Below are positions 1 to 5,128 of a stretch of DNA of 5,128 nucleotides, piece by piece. Below the pieces are notes generated by a model. The model did no database searches and was not told the DNA's origin. It saw only the letters and a list, made by a program, of their open reading frames with translations. The stretch is from an uncultured Eubacteriales bacterium (GTDB taxonomy: Bacteria > Bacillota_A > Clostridia > Christensenellales > Aristaeellaceae): contig CACYNZ010000005.1 of the NCBI GenBank assembly GCA_902775835.1, positions 27,723-32,850 of the forward strand, written 5' to 3'. Within the stretch, counting starts at the first letter, position 1; every line of letters begins with the position of its first letter. Both the position numbers and the translations under genes were made by a program.

Positions 1-1478
1 TTGCAGGCAGCCTTATAGGCTTCCTTGTCTTCCCAGGTGTTTTCAGGAATCAGCAGTTCAGAGGGCACGCCTTCAATGCAGGTGGGCACTTCGACGCCGA
101 AAGTGGGATCAACCACGAATTCGCTCTTTTCAATGGCACCGGTCAGTGCAGCGGTAACCATGGCACGGGTATAGCTCAGCTTCATGCGCTTGCCGGTTCC
201 GTTCCATCCGGTGTTGACCAGGTACACATTGGCACCGGCCTTTTCGACCTTTTCTGCCAGCATGGAAGCATAAACAGAAGGATCAAGCGGCAGGAAGGGC
301 TCACCAAAGCAGGTGGAGAAGGTAGGAACAGGCTCGGTTACGCCGATTTCGGTGCCAGCAACCTTGGAGGTGAAACCGGATACGAAATAGTACATGGCCT
401 GATTCTTGTTGAGCTTGGAGATGGGAGGCAGCACGCCGTAAGCATCTGCAGTCAGGAAAATAACGGTCTTCGGAACAGAGGAAGAACGGCCTTCGAGAAC
501 CGCGTTGGGGATGTATTCGACGGGATAGCCGACACGGCTGTTCACTGCCAGGGAATCATCGTCAAAGTCAAACTCACGGGTATCGGGATCCATGACGACA
601 TTCTCCACCAGGGAGCCGAACTTGATGGCATTGTAGATTTCAGGTTCTCCTTCGGGAGACAGGTTGATGCACTTGGCATAGCAGCCGCCCTCAAAATTGA
701 ATACAGAATCGTCTGCCCAGCCATGCTCGTCGTCGCCGATGAGGGCACGGTTCGGGTCAGCAGACAGGGTGGTCTTGCCGGTACCGGACAGGCCGAAGAA
801 GACAGCGCTGTCTCCATCCTTGCCGATGTTGGCAGAGCAGTGCATCGGGAACACACCCTGCTTCGGCAGAATGTAATTCATGACGGAGAATACAGACTTC
901 TTGATTTCGCCGGCATACTGGGTGCCGCAGATAACAACCTTCTTATCCTCGTAGTTGACGAGAATCGCAGCCTCGCTGTGGGTACCGTCGATCTCGGGCA
1001 CGCACTTGAAACCAGGAGCTGCAATGATTACGTAATCTTCTGTGAAGTCCTTCAGTTCCTCAGCGGAAGGACGGCGCAGAAGCTGATGGATGAACAGGTT
1101 CTGGCTGGCCAGCTCGTTCACGATACGGAATTTCTTCGTGTATTTGGGATCAGCGCCTGCCATGCCATCAAATACGAACACGTCACGATTCTGCAGATAA
1201 GCAACAACCTTGTTGTAGATGGCATCAAAAACTTCCTTTGCGATGGGCTTGTTGACTTTGCCCCAGGCAATATCGTCATGAACAGCAGGGGTGTCCACGA
1301 TGAACTTGTCATTGGCGCTGCGGCCGGTATATTTTCCGGTCTTTACAACCAGAGCACCAGTGTTGGAAAGAGTGCCTTCTCCGCGAATGATTGCATGTTC
1401 GGTCAGCTGCGCAGGCGTCAGATTGCGATAGATGTTCTTCGCATTCACAATGCCCAGATACTCAAGATTCAGGCTCAT
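1..1478 (-). CDS. pckA: ATP-dependent phosphoenolpyruvate carboxykinase, C-terminus cut by window edge
   Basis: This cytoplasmic enzyme interconverts oxaloacetate + ATP and PEP + CO2 + ADP. The frame is open from the ATG at 1478 to the left edge, giving 492 codons plus two bases. ATP-type enzymes are about 530-540 residues, so roughly 35-50 C-terminal residues are missing. Visible motifs are TGRSANDKF at residues 51-59 (substrate-binding Arg53), GEIKKS at 190-195 (metal/substrate Lys), PMHCSAN at 211-217 (metal-ligand His213), the P-loop GLSGTGKTTLS at 229-239, the second kinase motif LIGDDEHGW at 246-254, FEGGCYAK at 262-269, and NTGWNGTGKR at 422-431. The P-loop and overall pattern are those of the ATP family, not the GTP family. 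The start is supported by a GGAGG eight bases upstream. The gene follows the decarboxylase operon on the same strand after a 378-base gap, so it probably has its own promoter. In a succinate- or propionate-forming anaerobe it may run toward oxaloacetate and make ATP. The family assignment is near certain; the direction in vivo is inferred. Confidence 0.97.
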   Translation of the reverse strand, partial: MSLNLEYLGIVNAKNIYRNLTPAQLTEHAIIRGEGTLSNTGALVVKTGKYTGRSANDKFIVDTPAVHDDIAWGKVNKPIAKEVFDAIYNKVVAYLQNRDVFVFDGMAGADPKYTKKFRIVNELASQNLFIHQLLRRPSAEELKDFTEDYVIIAAPGFKCVPEIDGTHSEAAILVNYEDKKVVICGTQYAGEIKKSVFSVMNYILPKQGVFPMHCSANIGKDGDSAVFFGLSGTGKTTLSADPNRALIGDDEHGWADDSVFNFEGGCYAKCINLSPEGEPEIYNAIKFGSLVENVVMDPDTREFDFDDDSLAVNSRVGYPVEYIPNAVLEGRSSSVPKTVIFLTADAYGVLPPISKLNKNQAMYYFVSGFTSKVAGTEIGVTEPVPTFSTCFGEPFLPLDPSVYASMLAEKVEKAGANVYLVNTGWNGTGKRMKLSYTRAMVTAALTGAIEKSEFVVDPTFGVEVPTCIEGVPSELLIPENTWEDKEAYKAAC

Positions 1479-1486
1479 GATAAATT

Positions 1487-1491
1487 CCTCC
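1487..1491 (-). promoter_or_regulatory. Ribosome binding site of pckA
   Basis: GGAGG on the minus strand, eight bases before the ATG at 1478. This is a good Shine-Dalgarno match at normal spacing and fixes the start of pckA. Confidence 0.85.
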
Positions 1492-1497
1492 ATTCCA

Positions 1498-1516
1498 AAG
1501 AATGAATCTCATTCTT
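1498..1516. promoter_or_regulatory. Perfect 8-bp dyad (Fur-box-like) just before the pckA ribosome binding site
   Basis: On the minus strand the sequence reads AAGAATGA-GAT-TCATTCTT, a perfect 8+3+8 dyad ending six bases before the GGAGG. By my alignment it matches the classical 19-bp Fur consensus at 13 of 19 positions, including the central AATGA and TCATT blocks. It could be an operator for a Fur-type or other dimeric repressor. As RNA it would form a hairpin next to the ribosome binding site and could affect translation. The dyad is seen directly; any binding protein is inference. Confidence 0.4.
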
Positions 1517-1548
1517 AGGGTCTTTGAAAAGGCCAAAACCTTTCCTAA
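1515..1548 (-). other. Possible leader hairpin upstream of pckA
   Basis: In the pckA transcript direction, TTAGG (1548-1544) can pair with CCTAA (1519-1515). Inside it AAAGG (1543-1539) can pair with CCTTT (1532-1528) around a TTTTGG loop, leaving an 8-base bulge on the 3' side. The outer arm overlaps the neighbouring dyad at 1498-1516 by two bases, so the two structures would compete at their margin. The stems are short; this may be chance, and no known riboswitch class is recognised. Confidence 0.2.
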
Positions 1549-1603
1549 ATTCAAACATTCAACACTTCCCCGCCGTTTCCTGCAATTTGTGAAAAAATAA
1601 ATT

Positions 1604-1634
1604 ATTATGTTTTCCATGGCCCACGAAGAAGCAA
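1604..1634 (-). promoter_or_regulatory. Weak promoter candidate for pckA
   Basis: On the minus strand TTGCTT (1634-1629) is followed after 19 bases by CATAAT (1609-1604), which sits in an AT-rich run continuing toward pckA. The -10 element matches five of six consensus bases. The -35 is poor and the spacing long, so this is only the best sigma-70-like candidate seen in the gap. It would leave a leader of about 120 bases carrying both dyads. Confidence 0.22.
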
Positions 1635-1693
1635 TGCTCCCGCTGATCATCAGTTTTTCTTGATAAGTGGAAAGCCTGACATTTGACGAACCG

Positions 1694-1729
1694 TGGTAAT
1701 CTGCAGGCCTGGTGGCGGTATGGTAATCT
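1694..1729. repeat. 9-bp direct repeat in the pckA upstream region
   Basis: TGGTAATCT occurs at 1694-1702 and again at 1721-1729, start to start 27 bases (AGATTACCA on the coding strand of pckA). The copies lie 60-115 bases upstream of the promoter candidate. They could be paired activator half-sites; nothing else supports this and no known regulator motif is recognised. Confidence 0.35.
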
Positions 1730-1754
1730 ATGCGCGTTCTTCCCTTTCCTATTC

Positions 1755-1799
1755 TTTCCGGATAACAGCAAAGAAAAGCAGAGAACAGCACCCCGGAAA
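1755..1799. repeat. 7-bp inverted repeat flanking a pyrimidine/purine-skewed loop
   Basis: TTTCCGG (1755-1761) and CCGGAAA (1793-1799) are perfect inverted repeats around a 31-base loop. The loop carries two copies of AACAGCA (1764-1770 and 1784-1790), so on the transcribed strand it is U- and pyrimidine-rich. It lies directly downstream of the hairpin that follows oadA and may help to end or process that transcript. The stem is short for so long a loop. Confidence 0.3.
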
Positions 1800-1813
1800 T
1801 GATTCCAGATGAT

Positions 1814-1851
1814 AACAGAGAGCTCCCGCTGGTCGCAGGAAGCTCTCTGTT
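1814..1851 (-). terminator. Hairpin after oadA, terminator-like but with a poor U tract
   Basis: AACAGAGAGCT (1814-1824) and AGCTCTCTGTT (1841-1851) form a perfect 11-bp stem around a 16-base loop that can pair a little further (CC with GG beside a bulged A). It starts five bases after the oadA stop codon, the usual place for an intrinsic terminator. In the direction of transcription the bases after the stem are ATCATCTGG, not a run of T, so termination may be weak or the hairpin may instead protect the 3' end of the message. Confidence 0.6.
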
Positions 1852-1856
1852 CAGAA

Positions 1857-3257
1857 TTACACAGGCATGATCTTTTCAGCCTTGTTAGTCATGGTGGAGT
1901 CCACTTTCAGCTGCTTGGCTTCCCGATATTCAAAGAATTTCGGTGCAACCTTCGGGAACATGGCATAGGTGAGCACATCCTCGTCGGTCTGGTACCACTG
2001 ACGCATTTCACTCTTGAGTTTCTCGAGTTCTGGCGGCAGAGTATCAGCAAAACGGCAGGTAATCACCTTTTCATTTCCAATGCACTTCTTGCGGACTTCT
2101 TCGTTTACCTTTCCGGGCAGCTTGCCGTATTCACCGCGCAGCAGTCCCTTGCTCTCATTGGTCACAACCTTGTAGCGCTCACCATAGAGGATGTTCATAA
2201 CAGCCTGCGTGCCAACAATCTGGGAAGTAGGCGTGACCAGCGGAGGATAGCCGAAATCTTCACGTACACGCGGCACTTCGGCAAGCACGTCATAATACTT
2301 GTCCATTGCATTGGCGCTCTTCAGCTGTCCAATCAGATTGGAAAGCATGCCGCCGGGCACCTGATACTGAAGAGTTTTGACGTCCACAGACAGAACACGG
2401 CCCGGATCGCGGAAACCATCCGCCGTCAGACGATCTGCAACTGTCCTGAAATAGGAAGCGAGATCAGCAAGAAGGCTCAGGTCCAGTCCGGTGTCAAACT
2501 CTGTTCCCTGCAGTGTGGCAACGAGGGATTCAGTCGCGGGCTGAGATGTACCGCTTGCCAGAGGAGAAAGGCAGGTATCGACGATATCCGCACCGGCTTC
2601 AATGGCTTTGAGCAGAACCATGGCACCTGTACCGGTTGTGTTATGCGTATGGATGACAATGGGCAGGTCAGTTGCTGCCTTCAGCCGCTTTACAAGGGAA
2701 TATGCATCATACGGCAGGAGGAGGTTGGCCATGTCCTTGATACAGATGAGGTCAGCACCCATCTTCTCAATTTCTTCAGCCAGTTTTACGAAATAATCTT
2801 CGTTATGAACCGGAGATTTGGTATAAGAAAGAGCGATTTCCGCAGCACCGCCATACTTTTTGGTCGCCTTGACAGCAGTCTGCATGTTTCTCAGGTCATT
2901 AAGGGCGTCAAAGCAACGAATGATATCAATACCATTCTGAACTGCTTTCTGTACAAAGAACTCGACAACATCATCCGAATAAGGACGATAGCCAAGCAGG
3001 TTCTGACCGCGAAGAAGCATCTGGGTTTTTGTGTTGGGCAATGCCTTGCGGAGTAATCGGAGTCTTTCCCAGGGATCTTCGTTCAGGAAGCGGATGCATG
3101 CATCATAAGTGGCACCGCCCCAGCATTCAAGAGAGTAATAACCGACTTTATCAAGTTTTTCACATGCCGGGAGCATCTCGTCAGTGCGCATTCTAGTGGC
3201 GGCCTGAGACTGATGCCCGTCGCGCAAAATGGTATCGGTAATCTTTACCTTAGCCAT
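1857..3257 (-). CDS. oadA: Oxaloacetate decarboxylase alpha subunit (carboxyltransferase), lacking a biotin domain
   Basis: This protein of 466 residues transfers the carboxyl group of oxaloacetate to biotin on a carrier protein, releasing pyruvate. It is cytoplasmic and docks on the membrane subunits. It belongs to the pyruvate carboxylase/OadA/transcarboxylase 5S carboxyltransferase family. Residues 1-270 form the TIM barrel: TDTILRDGHQS with metal ligand Asp13, RGQNLLGYR at 83-91, CIKDMAN with the carbamylated Lys174, and IHTHNTTG with metal ligands His203 and His205. GTSQPATE at 236-243 is also conserved. Residues about 290-450 form the conserved C-terminal domain. Classical OadA of enterobacteria is near 590 residues and ends in a linker and biotinyl domain; this one ends before them, without a frameshift, at a TAA followed by a hairpin. 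The separate biotin protein encoded upstream supplies that part. The start has an excellent AGGAGG seven bases upstream. A role as a transcarboxylase 5S-like subunit is possible, but the adjacent Na+-pump beta subunit favours a decarboxylase. Confidence 0.93.
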   Translation of the reverse strand: MAKVKITDTILRDGHQSQAATRMRTDEMLPACEKLDKVGYYSLECWGGATYDACIRFLNEDPWERLRLLRKALPNTKTQMLLRGQNLLGYRPYSDDVVEFFVQKAVQNGIDIIRCFDALNDLRNMQTAVKATKKYGGAAEIALSYTKSPVHNEDYFVKLAEEIEKMGADLICIKDMANLLLPYDAYSLVKRLKAATDLPIVIHTHNTTGTGAMVLLKAIEAGADIVDTCLSPLASGTSQPATESLVATLQGTEFDTGLDLSLLADLASYFRTVADRLTADGFRDPGRVLSVDVKTLQYQVPGGMLSNLIGQLKSANAMDKYYDVLAEVPRVREDFGYPPLVTPTSQIVGTQAVMNILYGERYKVVTNESKGLLRGEYGKLPGKVNEEVRKKCIGNEKVITCRFADTLPPELEKLKSEMRQWYQTDEDVLTYAMFPKVAPKFFEYREAKQLKVDSTMTNKAEKIMPV

Positions 3258-3264
3258 AGCAATT

Positions 3265-3270
3265 CCTCCT
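3265..3270 (-). promoter_or_regulatory. Strong ribosome binding site of oadA
   Basis: AGGAGG on the minus strand, seven bases before the ATG at 3257. It is clearly stronger than the site in front of the beta-subunit gene in the same operon, so alpha may be made in excess of beta. Confidence 0.85.
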
Positions 3271-3292
3271 ATTGATAATCAAAATCCCATCA

Positions 3293-4747
3293 TCAGCCGA
3301 ACAGGGAGAGCAGAACGCCAGCAGCAATGGCTGAACCAATAACGCCAGCCACGTTCGGACCCATGGCGTGCATCAGCAGGAAGTTGCCGGGATTTTCTGC
3401 CTGACCAACTCTCTGGGAAACGCGCGCTGCCATGGGAACGGCGGATACACCGGCGGAACCGATCAAAGGATTGATCTTTCCACCGGAAAGCTTGTTCATC
3501 AGTTTTGCCAGAAGAATTCCACCAGCGGTACCGAAGCTGAAGGCGACAATTCCAAGAACGATGATTTCAATGGTCTTGAGGCTCAGGAAGGTACTGGCTG
3601 TTGCGGTTGCACCAACCGTAATGCCGAGGAATACAGTGACAATATTCATCAGTTCGTTCTGAACGGTCTTGTTCAGTCTCTCAACAACACCGCATTCCTT
3701 CATAAGGTTGCCGAGCATAAGGCAGCCGACGAGAGCGGTGGCGCTGGGCAGAAGAAGCGATACCATGACCGTCACGACGATGGGGAAAATGATTTTCTGT
3801 GTCTTGGAAACCGGTTTAAGCTGCTCCATCACGATCTGACGCTCCTTCTTTGTGGTCAGAGCTTTCATGATGGGGGGCTGAATGACAGGAACGAGTGCCA
3901 TATAGCTGTAAGCAGCCACGGCAATAGGTCCGAGAAGATGCGGGGCCAGCTTGGAAGTCAGCCAAATGGCAGTCGGGCCGTCAGCGCCGCCGATGATGCC
4001 GATGGATCCGGCTTCTTTGGTGGTGAAACCAAGCAGGGATGCACCGATAAATGTCATGAAAATGCCAAGCTGAGCTGCAGCACCCATGAGAAGCGTCTTG
4101 GGATTGGCAATCAGCGGACCGAAGTCGGTCGTTGCACCAACGCCCATGAAAATCAGACACGGATAGATTCCGAGTTTTACGCCGAGATAAAGATAGTCCA
4201 GAAGTCCTGCGGTAACAGTTTCACCGGCACTGGCAAACAGAACGCCGGCAGAAGTAAACACCTGAGTGCCAGACAGGAAGGCATCCTTCAGAACCATGGT
4301 GCATTCAGCACCGTTGTTAGCCATGTAGTCTATTACCGTTGCAAGAGAGACGAGTTCATTTCCGGTTACCCCGGTTGCACCGGTAATCTGTGCGATCAGT
4401 GTATTCCCGTCCTGCGAAAGCACGGCACCGGCACTGTTTACCAGATAACTGCTGGCATCCTGAATGAGGTCTTTGGCATTTACCAATACAGCTCCGCCGA
4501 ACAGGCTCCAGTTGGCGTGGCCGCCGGCAAAGAGTTCCTCATGGAACACTTCACTTCCGAGAAGGTTTGTCAGCAGCATGCCGAATGCAATGGGCAGCAG
4601 AAGGAGCGGTTCAAACTCCTTTACGATGGCCAGATACAGCAGAAAACATGCGATCGCCACCATTATCAACGCTTTAGGATCTGATATGAACATGGCAATG
4701 CCCGAAGTAGCATAGAGATCCGCAAAAGCATTTCCTATGTTGATCAT
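3293..4747 (-). CDS. oadB: Na+-translocating decarboxylase beta subunit (OadB/MmdB/GcdB family)
   Basis: This integral membrane protein of 484 residues decarboxylates carboxybiotin and couples this to Na+ export. The family signature is complete. FEPLLLLP lies at 45-52, MGVGATTDFGP at 201-211, and GGADGPTAI at 253-261 with Asp256. SYMALVPVIQPPIMKALT lies at 281-298 with Tyr282, INPLIGSAGVSAVPMAARVS at 425-444, and HAMGPNVAGVIGSAIAAGV at 460-478. With a constant offset of 53, Asp256, Tyr282, Asn426, Gly430 and Ser435 correspond to the functional residues Asp203, Tyr229, Asn373, Gly377 and Ser382 of the Klebsiella enzyme. Strongly hydrophobic segments fall near 24-42, 47-63, 190-205, 217-240, 270-292, 320-345, 368-388, 392-415 and 462-483. 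It is about 50 residues longer than enterobacterial OadB (433), mostly between residues 64 and 180. The start is the first possible one, since an in-frame TGA lies 12 bases upstream; its ribosome binding site is weak (GTGAG at 4756-4760). It lies 31 bases after the biotin protein gene. Oxaloacetate specificity is inferred from the neighbouring oadA. Confidence 0.94.
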   Translation of the reverse strand: MINIGNAFADLYATSGIAMFISDPKALIMVAIACFLLYLAIVKEFEPLLLLPIAFGMLLTNLLGSEVFHEELFAGGHANWSLFGGAVLVNAKDLIQDASSYLVNSAGAVLSQDGNTLIAQITGATGVTGNELVSLATVIDYMANNGAECTMVLKDAFLSGTQVFTSAGVLFASAGETVTAGLLDYLYLGVKLGIYPCLIFMGVGATTDFGPLIANPKTLLMGAAAQLGIFMTFIGASLLGFTTKEAGSIGIIGGADGPTAIWLTSKLAPHLLGPIAVAAYSYMALVPVIQPPIMKALTTKKERQIVMEQLKPVSKTQKIIFPIVVTVMVSLLLPSATALVGCLMLGNLMKECGVVERLNKTVQNELMNIVTVFLGITVGATATASTFLSLKTIEIIVLGIVAFSFGTAGGILLAKLMNKLSGGKINPLIGSAGVSAVPMAARVSQRVGQAENPGNFLLMHAMGPNVAGVIGSAIAAGVLLSLFG

Positions 4748-4778
4748 TCTATCAACTCACTTTCCTGCGGATCATATG

Positions 4779-5128
4779 TTATTCAAGCACAACCAGAACG
4801 TTACCGGTTTCAACGGAAGCACCCTTGGTTACCAGAACCTGGGCTACTTTCCCATCCTTGGGAGCCGGGATTTCATTTTCCATCTTCATTGCTTCAAGCA
4901 CACAGACGGCCTGACCGTTCTTGACGGCATCGCCGACTTTGACCTTGACATCCAGAATAGTTCCGGGCATAGGCGCTTTTACCTGCACACCACCGCTGAC
5001 AGGGGCGGCAGCCTTGGGGGCAGCGGGCTTGGGAGCAGCTTTGGGAGCAGCAGGAGCCGCGGGAGCGGTATGAACCACAGGCGCTTCGCCACCGGTGGTC
5101 TCTTCGACTTCCACAGAATAAGTCTGTC
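4779..5128 (-). CDS. Biotin carrier protein of the decarboxylase, N-terminus beyond window edge
   Basis: This is the small biotinylated subunit that carries CO2 between the alpha and beta subunits. The frame is open through the right edge. The visible part, 116 codons, begins QTYSVEVEE, which resembles the early beta strand of such proteins (usually preceded by about ten residues of the type MKKFNVTVNG). The GTG at 5114 is therefore an internal valine codon and not the start. Next comes a linker of about 35 residues made almost wholly of Ala, Pro and Lys, acting as a swinging arm. The biotinyl domain (about 75 residues) follows, with APMPGTI near its start and the biotin-attachment motif EAMKMENE; the biotinylated Lys is encoded at 4884-4886. 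It ends VLVVLE with a TAA. Related proteins are the biotin subunits MmdC and GcdC and the transcarboxylase 1.3S subunit, so it could equally be named for one of these. It is encoded directly before oadB and complements the biotin-less alpha subunit. Confidence 0.93.
   Translation of the reverse strand, partial: QTYSVEVEETTGGEAPVVHTAPAAPAAPKAAPKPAAPKAAAPVSGGVQVKAPMPGTILDVKVKVGDAVKNGQAVCVLEAMKMENEIPAPKDGKVAQVLVTKGASVETGNVLVVLE

Larger units (their letters stand above)
1479..1856. other. Gene-free gap between oadA and pckA, rich in repeats and dyads
   Basis: No convincing gene lies in these 378 bases. Short open frames exist on the minus strand (one running from 1791 into pckA, one at 1559-1771), but their predicted products look random and have no family motif. 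The stretch is more AT-rich than the flanking genes in places, notably around 1590-1612. It contains a hairpin after oadA, a second inverted repeat, a 9-bp direct repeat, a weak promoter candidate and two dyads before pckA; each is listed separately. It most likely holds the 3' end of the decarboxylase transcript and the promoter and leader of pckA. Confidence 0.8.

Noticed and set aside
723..1505. 260-codon open frame on the plus strand opposite pckA
   Set aside because: It lies antisense to a gene with complete family motifs, has no recognisable domain and is best explained by codon bias of pckA leaving few stops in the opposite frame.
1643..1664. Palindrome CTGATCATCAG followed by a T run on the plus strand, resembling a plus-strand terminator
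   Set aside because: The stem is only 5 bp with a one-base centre, and there is no plus-strand gene upstream to terminate.
1462..1791. 109-codon minus-strand frame in the gap, overlapping the start of pckA
   Set aside because: It overlaps pckA in another frame, has no family resemblance, and passes straight through the dyads and the pckA ribosome binding site.
1809..3056. 415-codon open frame on the plus strand opposite oadA
   Set aside because: Despite its length it mirrors oadA codons, shows no motif or plausible ribosome binding site, and its predicted product has a random, Cys/His-rich composition.
1857..3257. Possibility that oadA is truncated by a frameshift that removed its biotin domain
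   Set aside because: The frame ends cleanly at a stop followed at once by a hairpin, no biotinyl coding remnant is seen downstream, and a separate biotin protein is encoded in the same operon.
3272..3282. 11-base palindrome TTGATAATCAA just upstream of the oadA ribosome binding site
   Set aside because: Too short to form a stable hairpin and AT-rich enough to be chance; it lies inside an operon spacer where no promoter is evident.
3368..4684. 438-codon open frame on the plus strand opposite oadB
   Set aside because: The product is a hydrophilic, Gly/Asn/His/Cys-rich shadow of a membrane protein gene; no domain or start signal supports it.

Overview
The window reads almost entirely on the minus strand. 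It carries four protein genes of anaerobic C4-acid metabolism, two of them cut by the window edges. From right to left, in the direction of transcription, these are: the main part of a biotin carrier protein (right edge to 4779), a sodium-pumping decarboxylase beta subunit (4747-3293), a stand-alone oxaloacetate decarboxylase alpha (carboxyltransferase) subunit (3257-1857), and, after a 378-base gap, an ATP-dependent phosphoenolpyruvate carboxykinase whose last residues lie off the left edge (1478-1). No RNA gene, mobile element, CRISPR array or phage gene is seen.

The first three genes are spaced 31 and 35 bases apart and look like the end of one operon. Together they encode most of a membrane-bound, biotin-dependent Na+ pump. 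The alpha subunit moves CO2 from oxaloacetate to biotin on the carrier protein. The beta subunit decarboxylates carboxybiotin and drives Na+ out of the cell. The alpha subunit has no biotin domain of its own, so the separate carrier protein must supply it. A small gamma/delta assembly subunit is not in the window and would be expected beyond the right edge.

The operon ends in a strong 11-bp hairpin (1814-1851) that lacks a proper U tract. The gap after it holds several inverted and direct repeats, a weak promoter candidate, and a 19-bp dyad (1498-1516) that resembles a Fur box and ends 6 bases before the ribosome binding site of pckA. pckA would interconvert PEP + CO2 + ADP and oxaloacetate + ATP, so its product or substrate is the substrate of the decarboxylase encoded next door. 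Run in series, the two enzymes would convert PEP to pyruvate while making ATP and a Na+ gradient.

Organism: the split decarboxylase with a separate Ala/Pro-rich biotin protein, strong AGGAGG-type ribosome binding sites and roughly balanced base composition suggest an anaerobic Negativicutes-type Firmicute (for example Dialister, Phascolarctobacterium, Megasphaera or Acidaminococcus relatives). This is inference from architecture, not a database match. The window is mostly ordinary energy metabolism. The points most worth checking are the hybrid-looking subunit set, the enlarged beta subunit and the regulatory region before pckA.
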